Below, piece by piece: positions 35,867-43,950 of a stretch of DNA of 64,000 nt. Each line of letters begins with the position of its first letter. Positions within the stretch are counted from its first letter, which is position 1. Under the pieces are notes generated by a model, which saw nothing but the letters and a program-made list of their open reading frames with translations, had not been told where the DNA came from and made no database searches. The position numbers were made by a program, and so were the translations under genes. The DNA lies in the NCBI RefSeq assembly GCF_029893585.1, contig NZ_JARXYX010000029.1, positions 1 through 64,000 of the forward strand, in the 5' to 3' direction. Source of the stretch: Streptomyces sp. LBL. GTDB lineage: Bacteria > Actinomycetota > Actinomycetes > Streptomycetales > Streptomycetaceae.

Positions 35867-36056
35867 CGCCCCCTGCGCCAGGCCGGCGGAGCCGACGAAC
35901 ACGGCAATCACCGCAGGTGGTCGCGTAGTACCGCGGTACCACCCGACCGGCGTAGTTCAGCCTCCCGGTACCACCGGATCGGGGTGATTCGGCACTTAGC
36001 GTTGCCTGTGCGGCGTCGGAAGTGACAGGCGCCGGACCCCGACAGGGAGAACGCGA

Positions 36057-36995
36057 ATGATCGACGCACGGCAGGTGACCAAGAGGTACGGCGAGAAGAC
36101 GGCCGTCGACGGGTTGGACTTCGTCGTGAAGCCGGGCACGGTGACGGGCTTTCTGGGGCCCAACGGTGCGGGGAAGTCCACGACCATGCGCATGATCGTC
36201 GGCCTTGATGCCCCGACGAGCGGCTCCGTCACCGTGAACGGCCACCACTACGCCCGTCACCGGGCGCCGCTGCAGGAGGTCGGCGCGCTCCTGGAGGCGA
36301 AGTCGATCCACCCGGGCCGTTCGGCGTACAACCACCTCAGGGCTCTCGCGCTCACCCATGGCATTCCGGGCCGCCGGGTCGACGAGGTCATCGATCTCGC
36401 CGGGCTGGGCAGTGTGGCGAAGAAGCGGGCCGGTGCCTTCTCCCTCGGGATGGGGCAGCGGCTGGGCATCGCGGCGGCGCTGCTGGGTGATCCGCAGACG
36501 GTGATGCTGGACGAGCCGGTCAACGGGCTGGACCCGGAGGGGGTGCTCTGGATCCGCAATCTGCTGAAGGGGCTCGCCGGCGAGGGCCGGACGGTGTTCG
36601 TGTCCTCGCACCTGATGAGCGAGATGGCTCTGGTGTCGGACCATCTGATCATTGTGGGACGCGGGCGGCTGCTGGCCGACACGACCGTGGCGGACCTGAT
36701 CCGCGAGGCGGGCGGCGACACGGTGAAGGTGGTGACGCAGGACCCGGCCCGGCTGCGGGACGTCCTGGCCGGGCCCGGTGTCGATGTCACCGGCCGGATC
36801 GGCTCCGAGGAACTGCGGGTGACCGGGGTGAGCGCCCGCGAGATCGGGCTGAAGGCCGCGGAGCACGGGATCGCGCTGTTCGAGCTGAGCGCGCGGACCG
36901 TGTCGCTGGAGGAGGCGTTCATGGACCTGACCAGGGATGCCGTGGAGTACCACGGCACCACGACCGGGATCGAGACCCTGGGGAGGTCCGCATGA
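36057..36995 (+). CDS. ABC transporter ATP-binding protein (312 aa)
   Basis: Walker A GPNGAGKST at about 34-42, ABC signature SLGMGQRLGI near 130, Walker B VMLDEPVNGLDPEG near 150 and the H-loop SSHLMSEM are complete. The C-terminal 90 residues are the usual extension of DrrA-like exporters. With the overlapping permease it forms a two-gene export or bacitracin/antibiotic-resistance-type system. GGGAGAACGCGA supports the start. The next gene begins inside its last four bases. Confidence 0.93.
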   Translation: MIDARQVTKRYGEKTAVDGLDFVVKPGTVTGFLGPNGAGKSTTMRMIVGLDAPTSGSVTVNGHHYARHRAPLQEVGALLEAKSIHPGRSAYNHLRALALTHGIPGRRVDEVIDLAGLGSVAKKRAGAFSLGMGQRLGIAAALLGDPQTVMLDEPVNGLDPEGVLWIRNLLKGLAGEGRTVFVSSHLMSEMALVSDHLIIVGRGRLLADTTVADLIREAGGDTVKVVTQDPARLRDVLAGPGVDVTGRIGSEELRVTGVSAREIGLKAAEHGIALFELSARTVSLEEAFMDLTRDAVEYHGTTTGIETLGRSA

Positions 36996-37831
36996 GCACC
37001 CTCACCGCAACCGCCGAGGAACCCCGCACCACCCCCGCCCGCCCCGTCTACCGGGTGACCGGACGGCGTGTGCTCGCCTCCGAGTGGGCCAAGCTGTGGT
37101 CCCTGCGCTCGACCTGGATCACCCTGGGCCTCGGCCTGCTGTTCCTGGTGGCCTTCGGCCTGATCGCAGCGAGCCGCTACAAGTCCGGGATCGACTCCGG
37201 CAACCTGGACAAGGACTTCGCCGCCTCGACGGCCGTCCGCCTGTCCCTCTTCGGTACGAACTTCGCGCAGCTGGCTCTCGGCGTGCTCGGCGTGCTGGTC
37301 ACGGCGGGGGAGTACTCGACCGGCATGATCCGCTCGACGCTGGCGGCGGTGCCCCGCCGGCTGCCCGTGCTGTGGTCCAAGGCGGCCGTGTTCGGGCTGG
37401 TCGCGCTGGTGGTGGGGACGCTCGGCGCGTTCGTCACCTTCCTGGTCGGGAGCGGGATCGTCTCGGGCACGCCCGCGGCGATGGGCCTTTCCCACGCGGG
37501 TGTCGTACGGAGTCTGCTGGGCGCGGGGCTCTACCTCGGCCTGGTCGGGGTGATCGGCGCCGCCCTGGGCGCGCTGCTGCGGTCGGTGGCCGGCGGGATC
37601 TCGGTTTTGGTGGCCACCCTGATGCTGATCCCGGGGCTGATCTCGCTGCTGCCGAGCTCCTGGCAGGACAACATCAGCCCTTACCTGCCGTCCAACGCGG
37701 GTGAATCGATGTTCGCGCTGACCCACGACTCCACGTCCCTGTCACCGGGCGCCGGGCTGCTGGTGTTCCTCTGCTGGACGGCGCTGGCGCTGGGCGGCGC
37801 GGCGTACCGGCTCGCGCGCAGTGACGTCTGA
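36992..37831 (+). CDS. ABC-2-type permease (279 aa)
   Basis: After a cytoplasmic N-terminus (VLASEWAKLWSLRSTW, typical of this permease group) there are six hydrophobic segments, at about 48-68, 95-115, 135-160, 170-195, 200-222 and 250-272. It is translated from ATG 36992 overlapping the ATPase stop, so the two are coupled. Substrate unknown. A two-component remnant follows, suggesting the original operon was transporter plus kinase plus regulator. Confidence 0.9.
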   Translation: MSTLTATAEEPRTTPARPVYRVTGRRVLASEWAKLWSLRSTWITLGLGLLFLVAFGLIAASRYKSGIDSGNLDKDFAASTAVRLSLFGTNFAQLALGVLGVLVTAGEYSTGMIRSTLAAVPRRLPVLWSKAAVFGLVALVVGTLGAFVTFLVGSGIVSGTPAAMGLSHAGVVRSLLGAGLYLGLVGVIGAALGALLRSVAGGISVLVATLMLIPGLISLLPSSWQDNISPYLPSNAGESMFALTHDSTSLSPGAGLLVFLCWTALALGGAAYRLARSDV

Positions 37832-37931
37832 CGCCCGCATCATGGACAGGTGACGTCCGTGACCACCGATGACCTCAGCGGAATGGGACCGCTGGTCGCC
37901 CGTCTGTCCGGGGGCGGCCAGCGGTTGCGGC

Positions 37932-38048
37932 ATGCGGGAACGAGCGGCTCTGTACGGAGGCACGGTCAGCGCGGGCCCGACGGGCGGCGGAGGATGGAAC
38001 GTCGAGGCCGTCCTCGACCTCACACCCCAAAGCGGTGGTGACCGATGA
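37932..38048 (+). pseudogene. Last 38 codons of a sensor histidine kinase
   Basis: The frame ending at TGA 38046-38048 encodes GMRERAALYGGTVSAGP, then GGGGWNVEAVLDL, the C-terminal end of HisKA_3-type kinases just after the G-box. Everything upstream, about 350 codons, is missing; the sequence before it does not continue the fold. The stop overlaps the regulator's ATG by four bases as in intact kinase/regulator pairs. A deletion between the permease and the kinase's 3' end best explains this. Confidence 0.7.
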
Positions 38049-38713
38049 CCACCGTGCTCATCGTGGACGACCAGCCGCTGCAACGGTACGGCTTCCACCT
38101 GCTCCTGGACTCCGTCGCCGAGACCGACGTCGTAGGTGAGGCCGCCCACGGTGCCGAGGCCGTCCGCCAGGCCGCCGAACTGCGCCCGGACGTCGTCCTG
38201 ATGGACGTCCGCATGCCCGGCATGGACGGCATCGAGGCCACCCGCCGCATCGTCGCCGCCGGTGGCCGCTCGCGCGTCCTCGTGCTGACCACCTTCGACC
38301 TCGACGAATACGTGTACGCCGCCCTCCGCGCCGGCGCCAGCGGCTTCCTCCTCAAGGACGCGCGCCCCGAAGAGCTCTTCTCCGGCATCCGGGCCGTCGC
38401 CGTCGGCGACTCCGTCATCGCGCCCGCCCTCACCCGTCGTCTCCTGGACGAGTTCGCCCGCTACGTCCCCGCCCACCGCGCAGACGCCGCCGAGGACCCG
38501 GGTCTCACCTCCCTGACCGACCGTGAGCGCGAGATCCTCGTCGCCGTCGGCAAGGGCTGGACCAACGGGGAGATCGCCACCCGGTGGGTCCTGTCCGAGT
38601 CCACTGTCAAGACGCATGTGGGTCGCGTCCTGGCCAAGATCGGAGCCCGCGACCGCATCCAGGCCGTGATCTTCGCCTACGACCACGGCCTCGCCCGACC
38701 TCAGGTGGACTGA
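38045..38713 (+). CDS. NarL/LuxR-type response regulator, kinase lost (222 aa)
   Basis: Receiver with acidic pair DD at 8-9, phospho-Asp at 54 (VLMDVRMPGMDG), the Thr/Lys sites LTTF and FLLKD; LuxR HTH at about 155-215 (LTDREREILVAVGKGWTNGE, STVKTHVGRVLAKIG). Intact and coupled to the kinase remnant. Without its kinase it may be regulated by another kinase, be phosphorylated by small donors or be inactive. It may control the ABC exporter upstream. Confidence 0.92.
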   Translation: MTTVLIVDDQPLQRYGFHLLLDSVAETDVVGEAAHGAEAVRQAAELRPDVVLMDVRMPGMDGIEATRRIVAAGGRSRVLVLTTFDLDEYVYAALRAGASGFLLKDARPEELFSGIRAVAVGDSVIAPALTRRLLDEFARYVPAHRADAAEDPGLTSLTDREREILVAVGKGWTNGEIATRWVLSESTVKTHVGRVLAKIGARDRIQAVIFAYDHGLARPQVD

Positions 38714-38715
38714 AC

Positions 38716-38756
38716 CGAAGAGCGGCGGCAGCTTGGAGCAGGGCTGCTGCTCTTCG
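38716..38756 (+). terminator. Terminator after the response regulator
   Basis: CGAAGAGC/GCTCTTCG outer arms (38716-38723, 38749-38756) and GCAGC/GCTGC inner arms form an interrupted hairpin directly after the stop codon. Confidence 0.7.
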
Positions 38757-39018
38757 CGTGGGCGGGCAGGGTCCGGCCATTACCCGGGATGACCTGGGAT
38801 GGCCCGGTCATGGCCCGGTCATGGTCGGCCCGTGGAACAGCGCGGAAATTTTCGTATCCGAACATTTTTAGCGAAACCCGCGCACCGCTCCGATAACATG
38901 CTCGAACTTGCGGCGAACGCCCCCCATTGCCTGTCCTTCACTGGGAAGCCATGCCATTCACCGCGATAAGTAATCTATTCCAACAAAATACAACAAACTG
39001 GCCAAATCGTTGAAATCT
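38757..39018. other. AT-rich intergenic region
   Basis: From about 38840 the base composition drops markedly (runs such as GGAAATTTTCGTATCC and AACAAAATACAACAAAC), unlike the rest of the window. No gene is supported. It forms the upstream region of the PAP2-type gene and may mark a transfer boundary. Confidence 0.55.
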
Positions 39019-40419
39019 ATGTCATCACGCATTTTTTTGCGAATAAAGAGCGGGATCGCGTCCTCCGCGTGGCGTCAGCCACGGGCGATACTGGTGGCCA
39101 CGGCATGCGTGGTGGCCCTCGGATTCCTCGTCGTGCTGGAGATCACCGCGCGTCACTACGGTGAAGCGGGTCCGATCACCAACCAGGTGCGAGAGGTCAT
39201 ATTCCCCCCCAAATCGGCCTTCCTCCTGTACGCCGGTATGTCGTTGATGTTGGTGGTGCTCACCTGGCGGCAACGGTTCGTCGCGGTGGGTGTCGCGGTC
39301 GGCATCGACGTCGTCTTCCTGCTGGTCCGGTGGGCGGTCGGCGACGAGATGACCGACGGCCATGCCTTCGGCAACGGGGCGTTGTGGGTGATTCTGGGCT
39401 ATGCGGTCATCGCCCTCACGCGTCGCACCGGCCCCGAGCGGGTTCTGCTGCTGAAGGGCGTCGGGCTGGCCCTGCTGCTGGTGGCCGGCCGCAAGACCGG
39501 AGACACCTGGCTGCTCATCACCGCGAAATCCCGCCCGACGGTGCTCGACCCGTATGTGGCGATCGCCGATCACGCGCTGGGCAACCCGTCGTGGCTGGTG
39601 GGCCGGATGGTCACGGCCTCCGGCACGATCGGCTTCAACATCCTCGACATCATCTACGGTCAGCTCGCGGTGGCCGCGGTCGTCGTCGCGCTGTACCAAC
39701 TGCGCAACGTGGCGGTCGAGCGCCGCTTCCCGCGCCATCACCTGGTGCGCACCTTCTTGGCGATCGGCCTGGTCGGCCCGGCCTTCTACATGATCTTCCC
39801 GGTGGTCGGACCGGTCTTCGCCTACGGCACCGGCACCGAGCACTGGGCCGCGGTCAGCCTGTGGTCGGAACCGCCGCCCCCCACCGCGCAATGGGCGGTG
39901 GCCGATCTGTGGCCGGTGACGCCGCTGCCGATCAACATCCCGCATTCGATTCCATTCGACGGGATCACCCCACGTAACTGCATGCCCAGCCTGCACACGG
40001 CGTGGGCCACCACGATCTTCATTCATTCCCGGAAGGGCCCGAGGTTCCTGCGATGGGCAGGCGCCTTCTGGCTGATCGCCACGCTCGTCGCCACGCTGGG
40101 ATTCGGCTACCACTACGGCGTGGATCTCATTGCCGGCGTGGTGTTCACGCTCACGATCGAGGCAGCTCTGCGCGCGTACGACCGCGGCTGGGACCGATCA
40201 GGAATCCAGCTGGTCGCTTACGGCGCGACAGTCTTCACCGCCCTCTTGGTGTCCTACCGCTACCTGCCGCTGGAGATGGCCCGACACTCGTGGGTCTACG
40301 GACCACTTCTCCTCCTGGCGATGGCCTCCGTGATCTACGCCTACCTACGGACCACCACCGTCTGGGAACCGAGGCCGGCACCAGCCCGGCAACCGGAAGC
40401 ACAACCCGAACCAGTTTGA
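39019..40419 (+). CDS. PAP2-superfamily membrane protein, Aur1/Ipt1-like (466 aa)
   Basis: About ten hydrophobic segments. The phosphatase motifs are CMPSLHTAWATT at about residues 322-333 and GYHYGVDLIAGVV at about 360-372, giving the His/Asp pairs of the lipid phosphatase/phosphotransferase fold. ITPRNCMPSLHTAW and HYGVD are the form seen in inositol-phosphotransferase (Aur1/Ipt1)-like actinobacterial proteins. It should act on a lipid-linked phosphate at the membrane. The start is uncertain: ATG 39019 or TTG 39010, neither with a good ribosome site. Its stop codon lies at the edge of an IS-like right end. Confidence 0.8.
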   Translation: MSSRIFLRIKSGIASSAWRQPRAILVATACVVALGFLVVLEITARHYGEAGPITNQVREVIFPPKSAFLLYAGMSLMLVVLTWRQRFVAVGVAVGIDVVFLLVRWAVGDEMTDGHAFGNGALWVILGYAVIALTRRTGPERVLLLKGVGLALLLVAGRKTGDTWLLITAKSRPTVLDPYVAIADHALGNPSWLVGRMVTASGTIGFNILDIIYGQLAVAAVVVALYQLRNVAVERRFPRHHLVRTFLAIGLVGPAFYMIFPVVGPVFAYGTGTEHWAAVSLWSEPPPPTAQWAVADLWPVTPLPINIPHSIPFDGITPRNCMPSLHTAWATTIFIHSRKGPRFLRWAGAFWLIATLVATLGFGYHYGVDLIAGVVFTLTIEAALRAYDRGWDRSGIQLVAYGATVFTALLVSYRYLPLEMARHSWVYGPLLLLAMASVIYAYLRTTTVWEPRPAPARQPEAQPEPV

Positions 40420-40455
40420 ATCCTCCCCTCCCTGAAGGGGAGGGGGCTCCTGGAT
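40415..40455 (-). mobile_element. IS200/IS605-like right end hairpin
   Basis: On the minus strand the sequence runs GGAGCCCCCTCCCCTTCAG then GGAGGGGAGGATTCAA, the usual form of the right end of tnpB-bearing IS200/IS605 elements, where the guide RNA scaffold also ends. Stem 40422-40429 with 40436-40443. The TTCAA edge coincides with the stop codon of the PAP2-type gene, whose 3' end would lie where the guide is read. Confidence 0.6.
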
Positions 40456-41033
40456 CTGCGACATGAACATCCCGATCTTCCGTGAGGTGTCGGATCAGCC
40501 ACCGGCCCGCTGCGGATACGTGTTCCCCGCCACCGTTTCGGCCTCGCGCTCGCCTGACGGCCCGTGGGCTGGGCCTTGACCCGGCGGGCGGCCGCCACCC
40601 TCCGTCGCCGGCCGGATCCGCTCGGCTGACGTTGTTCATCAGGGCGCGCACCCCAGGCGAACGGCGTCCGGTGTGGCGGTCCACAAAGGGTGGGCGACCG
40701 TTCGGCCAGGTCATGACCTGCCCGAAGGCGGGTTTGGACGAGGGGTTTGCGGCGACTGTTGGCTCTCAGTCGGACGACCGTCGAGAAAAGGGAACGGCTG
40801 TGCGGGACTTGTGAGGACCGCCCGGTAGCCCTGCTTCCCTTGTTTCTGACTGCCTCCTGTTCATACAAAAGTTGGCAACCTGATACCTCACACCGGCTCC
40901 TCATGATCCCTCTTGTTGTGTCATTGTCATTTACTGACCACCTGGCATTCGTGAACTGCTCGGAGCGGCCAGGAATGACGGCCGGCCGGGGCTGCCACCC
41001 CGGGGCTGTGCGGGATGTGAGGGGCCTGGTTCG
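40456..41033 (-). other. Probable IS remnant, no intact gene
   Basis: This 578-bp stretch lies behind the right-end hairpin, where the tnpB body should be. Minus-strand frames carry basic Arg/Pro-rich sequence but none of the TnpB RuvC or zinc motifs. AT-richer DNA near 40850-40945 could be the element's left end. I read it as a deletion derivative but cannot prove it. Confidence 0.4.
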
Positions 41034-41963
41034 ATGGGATCGATGGGAGTTTCCGAAGTGCATGGGGCTGCGGACGAGCTGTCCTTCCACGTACTGGGGA
41101 CGCCTGAATTGAACCTCCCCAGGGGTTCGATTCCTCCCCGGCCTGAAAGCCGGGGCATCCTCGAAGGAGGCCCGGTGACTGACGCCGGTGGCCCCGTCGA
41201 TCCGGGGCCACCGCAGCGTCGTGTCCTGCCGCGAGTCCCTGTGGCCGCCGTCGAAGTCCTGTCCCTGTTCCAGGCGTTACGGTTCAGGACAGGTCAACCG
41301 GGCGCCCCTGGACCCGTCGTCGGGCCGGGACCAGGGCAACGGCCCGGAGACGGACCGCTGAACGACCGACCTACGGTGACGCGCATCCCTCTCGCCGCCC
41401 TGGACGCCGACAGCCGCCGGGCGTTGGAGGTGGCCGCCGTCATCGGCGACCGTATCGAGGTGCCGCAGCCGGCCCGTGTCTGCGGAGAGCCGCCCTACGA
41501 GGTCCTCCGGGCCCTCGACGTCGCGGCGGAAGCGGAACGTGGCGAAGGGGCACCCGGCACCGCCGCGCGCTCCGCGCCCGTCGAGTTCGTCTTCTCGGGT
41601 GGACTGATCCGCGCGGCTCTGCTCGCCACGCGTACTCCCTCCCGGCAGCACGCGCTGCGTGCGGCGGTGGAACGTGCGCTCACCGCCCAGGAGGGCCGGC
41701 CCGCCCACGCCGTCAGCGCCGGAACATGGTCCTTCGAGGCGTATAAGGCCAGTACACCCCGCACTTCGAGCGATTCGGCGCCCGGAGTGTTCGCTGAACC
41801 ACCGGACCGGGACCTGGGCAGTCGGCCTCCCGTGCCGCCGACCAGTCGACGACAAGGTTCGGCCAAGGTCCGTTCCGTCGAGTGGGAATCGGCGTACGCG
41901 CATGCGCGGGAGTACGCCCCGGCGCGCTCTTCCGTGGCGCGGGGCGAACCGGAACCTCCCTAG
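41034..41963 (+). pseudogene. Decayed SARP/LuxR-ATPase-type regulator (309 codons)
   Basis: The frame opens like a SARP-type regulator: LSFHVLGTPEL, then (after about 21 foreign codons) VTDAGGPVDPGPPQRRVL. Next come short residues of other regions, and residues about 125-235 resemble the winged-helix end of the ATPase part of large SARP or LuxR proteins (SRRALEVAAVIGDRIEVPQ, VEFVFSGGLIRAALLATRTP). The DNA-binding, BTAD and nucleotide-binding cores are absent, so the gene is a compressed relic although still open. A strong AAGGAGG before GTG 41175 could still drive translation of the later part. Confidence 0.55.
41112..41174 (-). mobile_element. IS605-type hairpin inserted in frame in the regulator relic
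   Basis: CCCCGGC-CTGAAA-GCCGGGG (41136-41142, 41149-41155) flanked on the minus strand by GGATG on one side and GGAGGAATCGAACC on the other has the form of an IS200/IS605 right end. It interrupts the SARP N-terminus between TPEL and TDAGG with a length that keeps the frame open. No tnpB adjoins it. Confidence 0.5.
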
Positions 41964-42109
41964 CTCCCGAGGCGTCTTATCTGATGCACTAGATTCGAAC
42001 TGCTGTTGGTGAAACGGGAGATGCTAGTGGGGCGGAACCGGCACAGTCTTGACCTGGCCTGCCGGAACCGGGTGGTACCCCTGATGTGCAACTCCGTGGA
42101 AGGACTGAT

Positions 42110-42790
42110 GTGCTGAAAGCGGACAGTGCGCCGGGTGCGCGTGCCGAGTGGCACGCTTCTCGGACGGAGAAACTCTGTACCCGTGGGTCGCGCTTCGTCA
42201 CAGGCGCGGACATCGTCCGTATCTCCCGCACGCTCGCCCTGGAGCCCTGGCATCTGACGCAGACCGCACCCGCGGCCGCCGACGATCCGACCGGGATCGT
42301 CACCGAGGGCAGTCGGCGTCGGGTGAACCTGCGGCTGGCGAACGGCCGGTACGGCTGTCTCTTCCTGCTGCGCACCGCAGGCGGCCTCGGCCGCTGCGGG
42401 CTCGGGGACCTCGCACCTGCCTCCTGCCGCGCGTTTCCCGCGAAGCTGGGAGAGCGCGCGCCCGCGGCGCCGAGCGGGCCGGAGGACAAGTCGGAGGGCA
42501 CAGCAGAAGGCAAGTCGGAGGGCACAGCAGCAGAAGGCAAGTCGGAGGGCACAGCGGAGGGCAAGTCCGAGCAGTTGACCATGGACGGTCTGGACGTGGA
42601 GATGCTCGCGGAGGTGGAGCGCGGCTGGATCGAGGACCGTGATCACTGGTTCGAGGTCGTCAAACGCTGGAACGCCCAGTCCGACGAGTACCCGTCCGGC
42701 GACGAGGCCGATATCCACGTCTTCCAGCGGTATCTCCTGGAGGCGCATGCCGCTCGCGAGGCCGGTACATCCTGGCCCGGGGAGGTGTAG
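42110..42790 (+). CDS. Degenerate YkgJ-like cysteine-cluster protein (226 aa)
   Basis: GCLFLLRTAGGLGRCGLGDL and ASCRAFPAKLG match the C-terminal cysteines of YkgJ-type proteins (GCxFL, CGxY, CxxFP), but the N-terminal CxxCxxxCC cluster is reduced to a single Cys in LCTRGSRFVTGADIVRIS. A low-complexity insert of EGKSEGTA repeats lies near residues 125-150, followed by a normal helical end (MDGLDVEMLAEVERGWIEDR). GTG 42110 has GGAAGG upstream. It sits two bases before the intact YkgJ-type gene and is probably its co-transcribed, partly decayed paralogue. Confidence 0.65.
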   Translation: MLKADSAPGARAEWHASRTEKLCTRGSRFVTGADIVRISRTLALEPWHLTQTAPAAADDPTGIVTEGSRRRVNLRLANGRYGCLFLLRTAGGLGRCGLGDLAPASCRAFPAKLGERAPAAPSGPEDKSEGTAEGKSEGTAAEGKSEGTAEGKSEQLTMDGLDVEMLAEVERGWIEDRDHWFEVVKRWNAQSDEYPSGDEADIHVFQRYLLEAHAAREAGTSWPGEV

Positions 42791-42792
42791 CC

Positions 42793-43341
42793 GTGAACGG
42801 AAGCGGAGCCAACGTCGCCGGTTGCGCGGGCTGCACGGGCCAGTGCTGCCGGGACTACAAGGTCGGAATCACCGTCGCGGACGTCCGCAGGCTCGCGGCC
42901 GGGACCGCTCTGCACCCCGAGGAGTTCCTCACTCTCCTTGAGGACGACGAGGGTTTCCGGTTGCGGCCCGGCGGGCCGACCCTCGACCTGTACCTCCTCC
43001 GCGAGAAGAAGCGCGGCTGTGTGTTCCTGATGGAACTCGCTCCCGGCAAGGCCCGTTGTGGGGTGTACGCCCATCGCCCGCTGGTGTGCAGCAACTTCCC
43101 GACGAAGCTCGAACGCGGCGCGGTGGCGATCCGTCAGGACACCCTCTGCGGACCGGACTCCTGGAATCTCGCCGCGATGGAACTCACCACCTACCGGCGC
43201 GACCTGGAGCGCAACCGGGTGGCGTGGGCCGAGCACCTGAGCCTGGTGGAGGAATGGAACGCGGCCGTCGACGCCGGCAAACGGGCGAGGACACCGCGTG
43301 AGCTCCATGACTTCGTGCTCGGTCCGGCCTGGACCGGCTGA
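42793..43341 (+). CDS. YkgJ-family cysteine-cluster protein (182 aa)
   Basis: GCAGCTGQCCRDYKVGIT gives the CxxCxxxCC cluster at about residues 11-19, and GCVFLMEL, CGVYAHRPLVCSNFP and a further DTLCGP supply the later cysteines, as in the YkgJ family, which is thought to bind zinc or an iron-sulphur cluster. Biological role unsettled. GTG 42793 follows the previous stop by two bases; the next gene's ATG overlaps this stop. It is cytoplasmic, with no signal or membrane segment. Confidence 0.8.
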   Translation: MNGSGANVAGCAGCTGQCCRDYKVGITVADVRRLAAGTALHPEEFLTLLEDDEGFRLRPGGPTLDLYLLREKKRGCVFLMELAPGKARCGVYAHRPLVCSNFPTKLERGAVAIRQDTLCGPDSWNLAAMELTTYRRDLERNRVAWAEHLSLVEEWNAAVDAGKRARTPRELHDFVLGPAWTG

Positions 43342-43790
43342 TGCGACCGCAGTGGAACGACACGGGGGAACACCGTGAGGAGGATGTTCCCCCCGCGCCG
43401 ATCGACGGACTCCTCGCGGCCTCGGTCGCCCGACGCTTCTACCTCGAAAACCAGTCGAAGGTCGACATCGCCAAGGAATTCGACATCAGCCGCTTCAAGG
43501 TGGCCCGCCTCCTCGACGCCGCGGTCGCCCACAACATCGTGCGGATCGACATCACGGTCCCGGCGGAGATCGACGCGCCGAGCGTCGCCGAACTCCGGGA
43601 CGTTCCGGAGCTGATCGGTATCTCGGGTGGCGCAGGGAAAGCCGAGGCGGTCCGCGCCGTCCTGAACTCCGGCCTTCTCACCGGCATCGTCACGGACACG
43701 GCGACCGCGCGCCGCCTGCTGTGGTCCGAAGGCCGGGAGATCACCCCCCGGACGGCGGACACTCCGTGCGCGACGGAAACGTCCGTGTGA
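43341..43790 (+). pseudogene. SorC-type regulator with central domain deleted (149 codons)
   Basis: Residues about 25-75 match the SorC/DeoR-like HTH (ASVARRFYLENQSKVDIAKE, FDISRFKVARLLDAAV, IVRIDITVP), and residues about 95-130 match the last part of a SorC sugar-phosphate domain (LIGISGGAGKAEAVRAVL, LLTGIVTDTATARRLL). The roughly 190 residues between them are missing in frame, which removes the effector pocket. It may still bind DNA constitutively, but decay is more likely. The ATG overlaps the preceding stop. Confidence 0.65.
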
Positions 43791-43869
43791 GGTCCCCGTG
43801 CGGCACGCCCCGGTTCTTCCGCCCGGCCGCTTTCGAGCCGGCGCCCCGATGTATCGAGTAAGGACAGCA

Positions 43870-43950
43870 ATGACCCAGCACAGCACCGAGAAGGCCGCCG
43901 CACCGGCGACCAGGCCGGACGGCCGGCGGTCAGTTGGGAAGAACGCGTGA
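43870..43950 (+). CDS. 26-aa coupled leader peptide
   Basis: MTQHSTEKAAAPATRPDGRR begins the 26-residue peptide; it ends in VGKNA. GTAAGGA lies six bases before its ATG, and its TGA overlaps the GTG of the 1140-residue gene (GTGA). This is a textbook arrangement for translational coupling, and the large gene has only a weak ribosome site of its own. Confidence 0.5.
   Translation: MTQHSTEKAAAPATRPDGRRSVGKNA

Noticed and set aside
41112..41135. GGTTCGATTCC resembling a tRNA T-loop, as at integration sites
   Set aside because: No acceptor, D or anticodon arms can be drawn around it, and the IS605-type hairpin next to it explains the sequence better.
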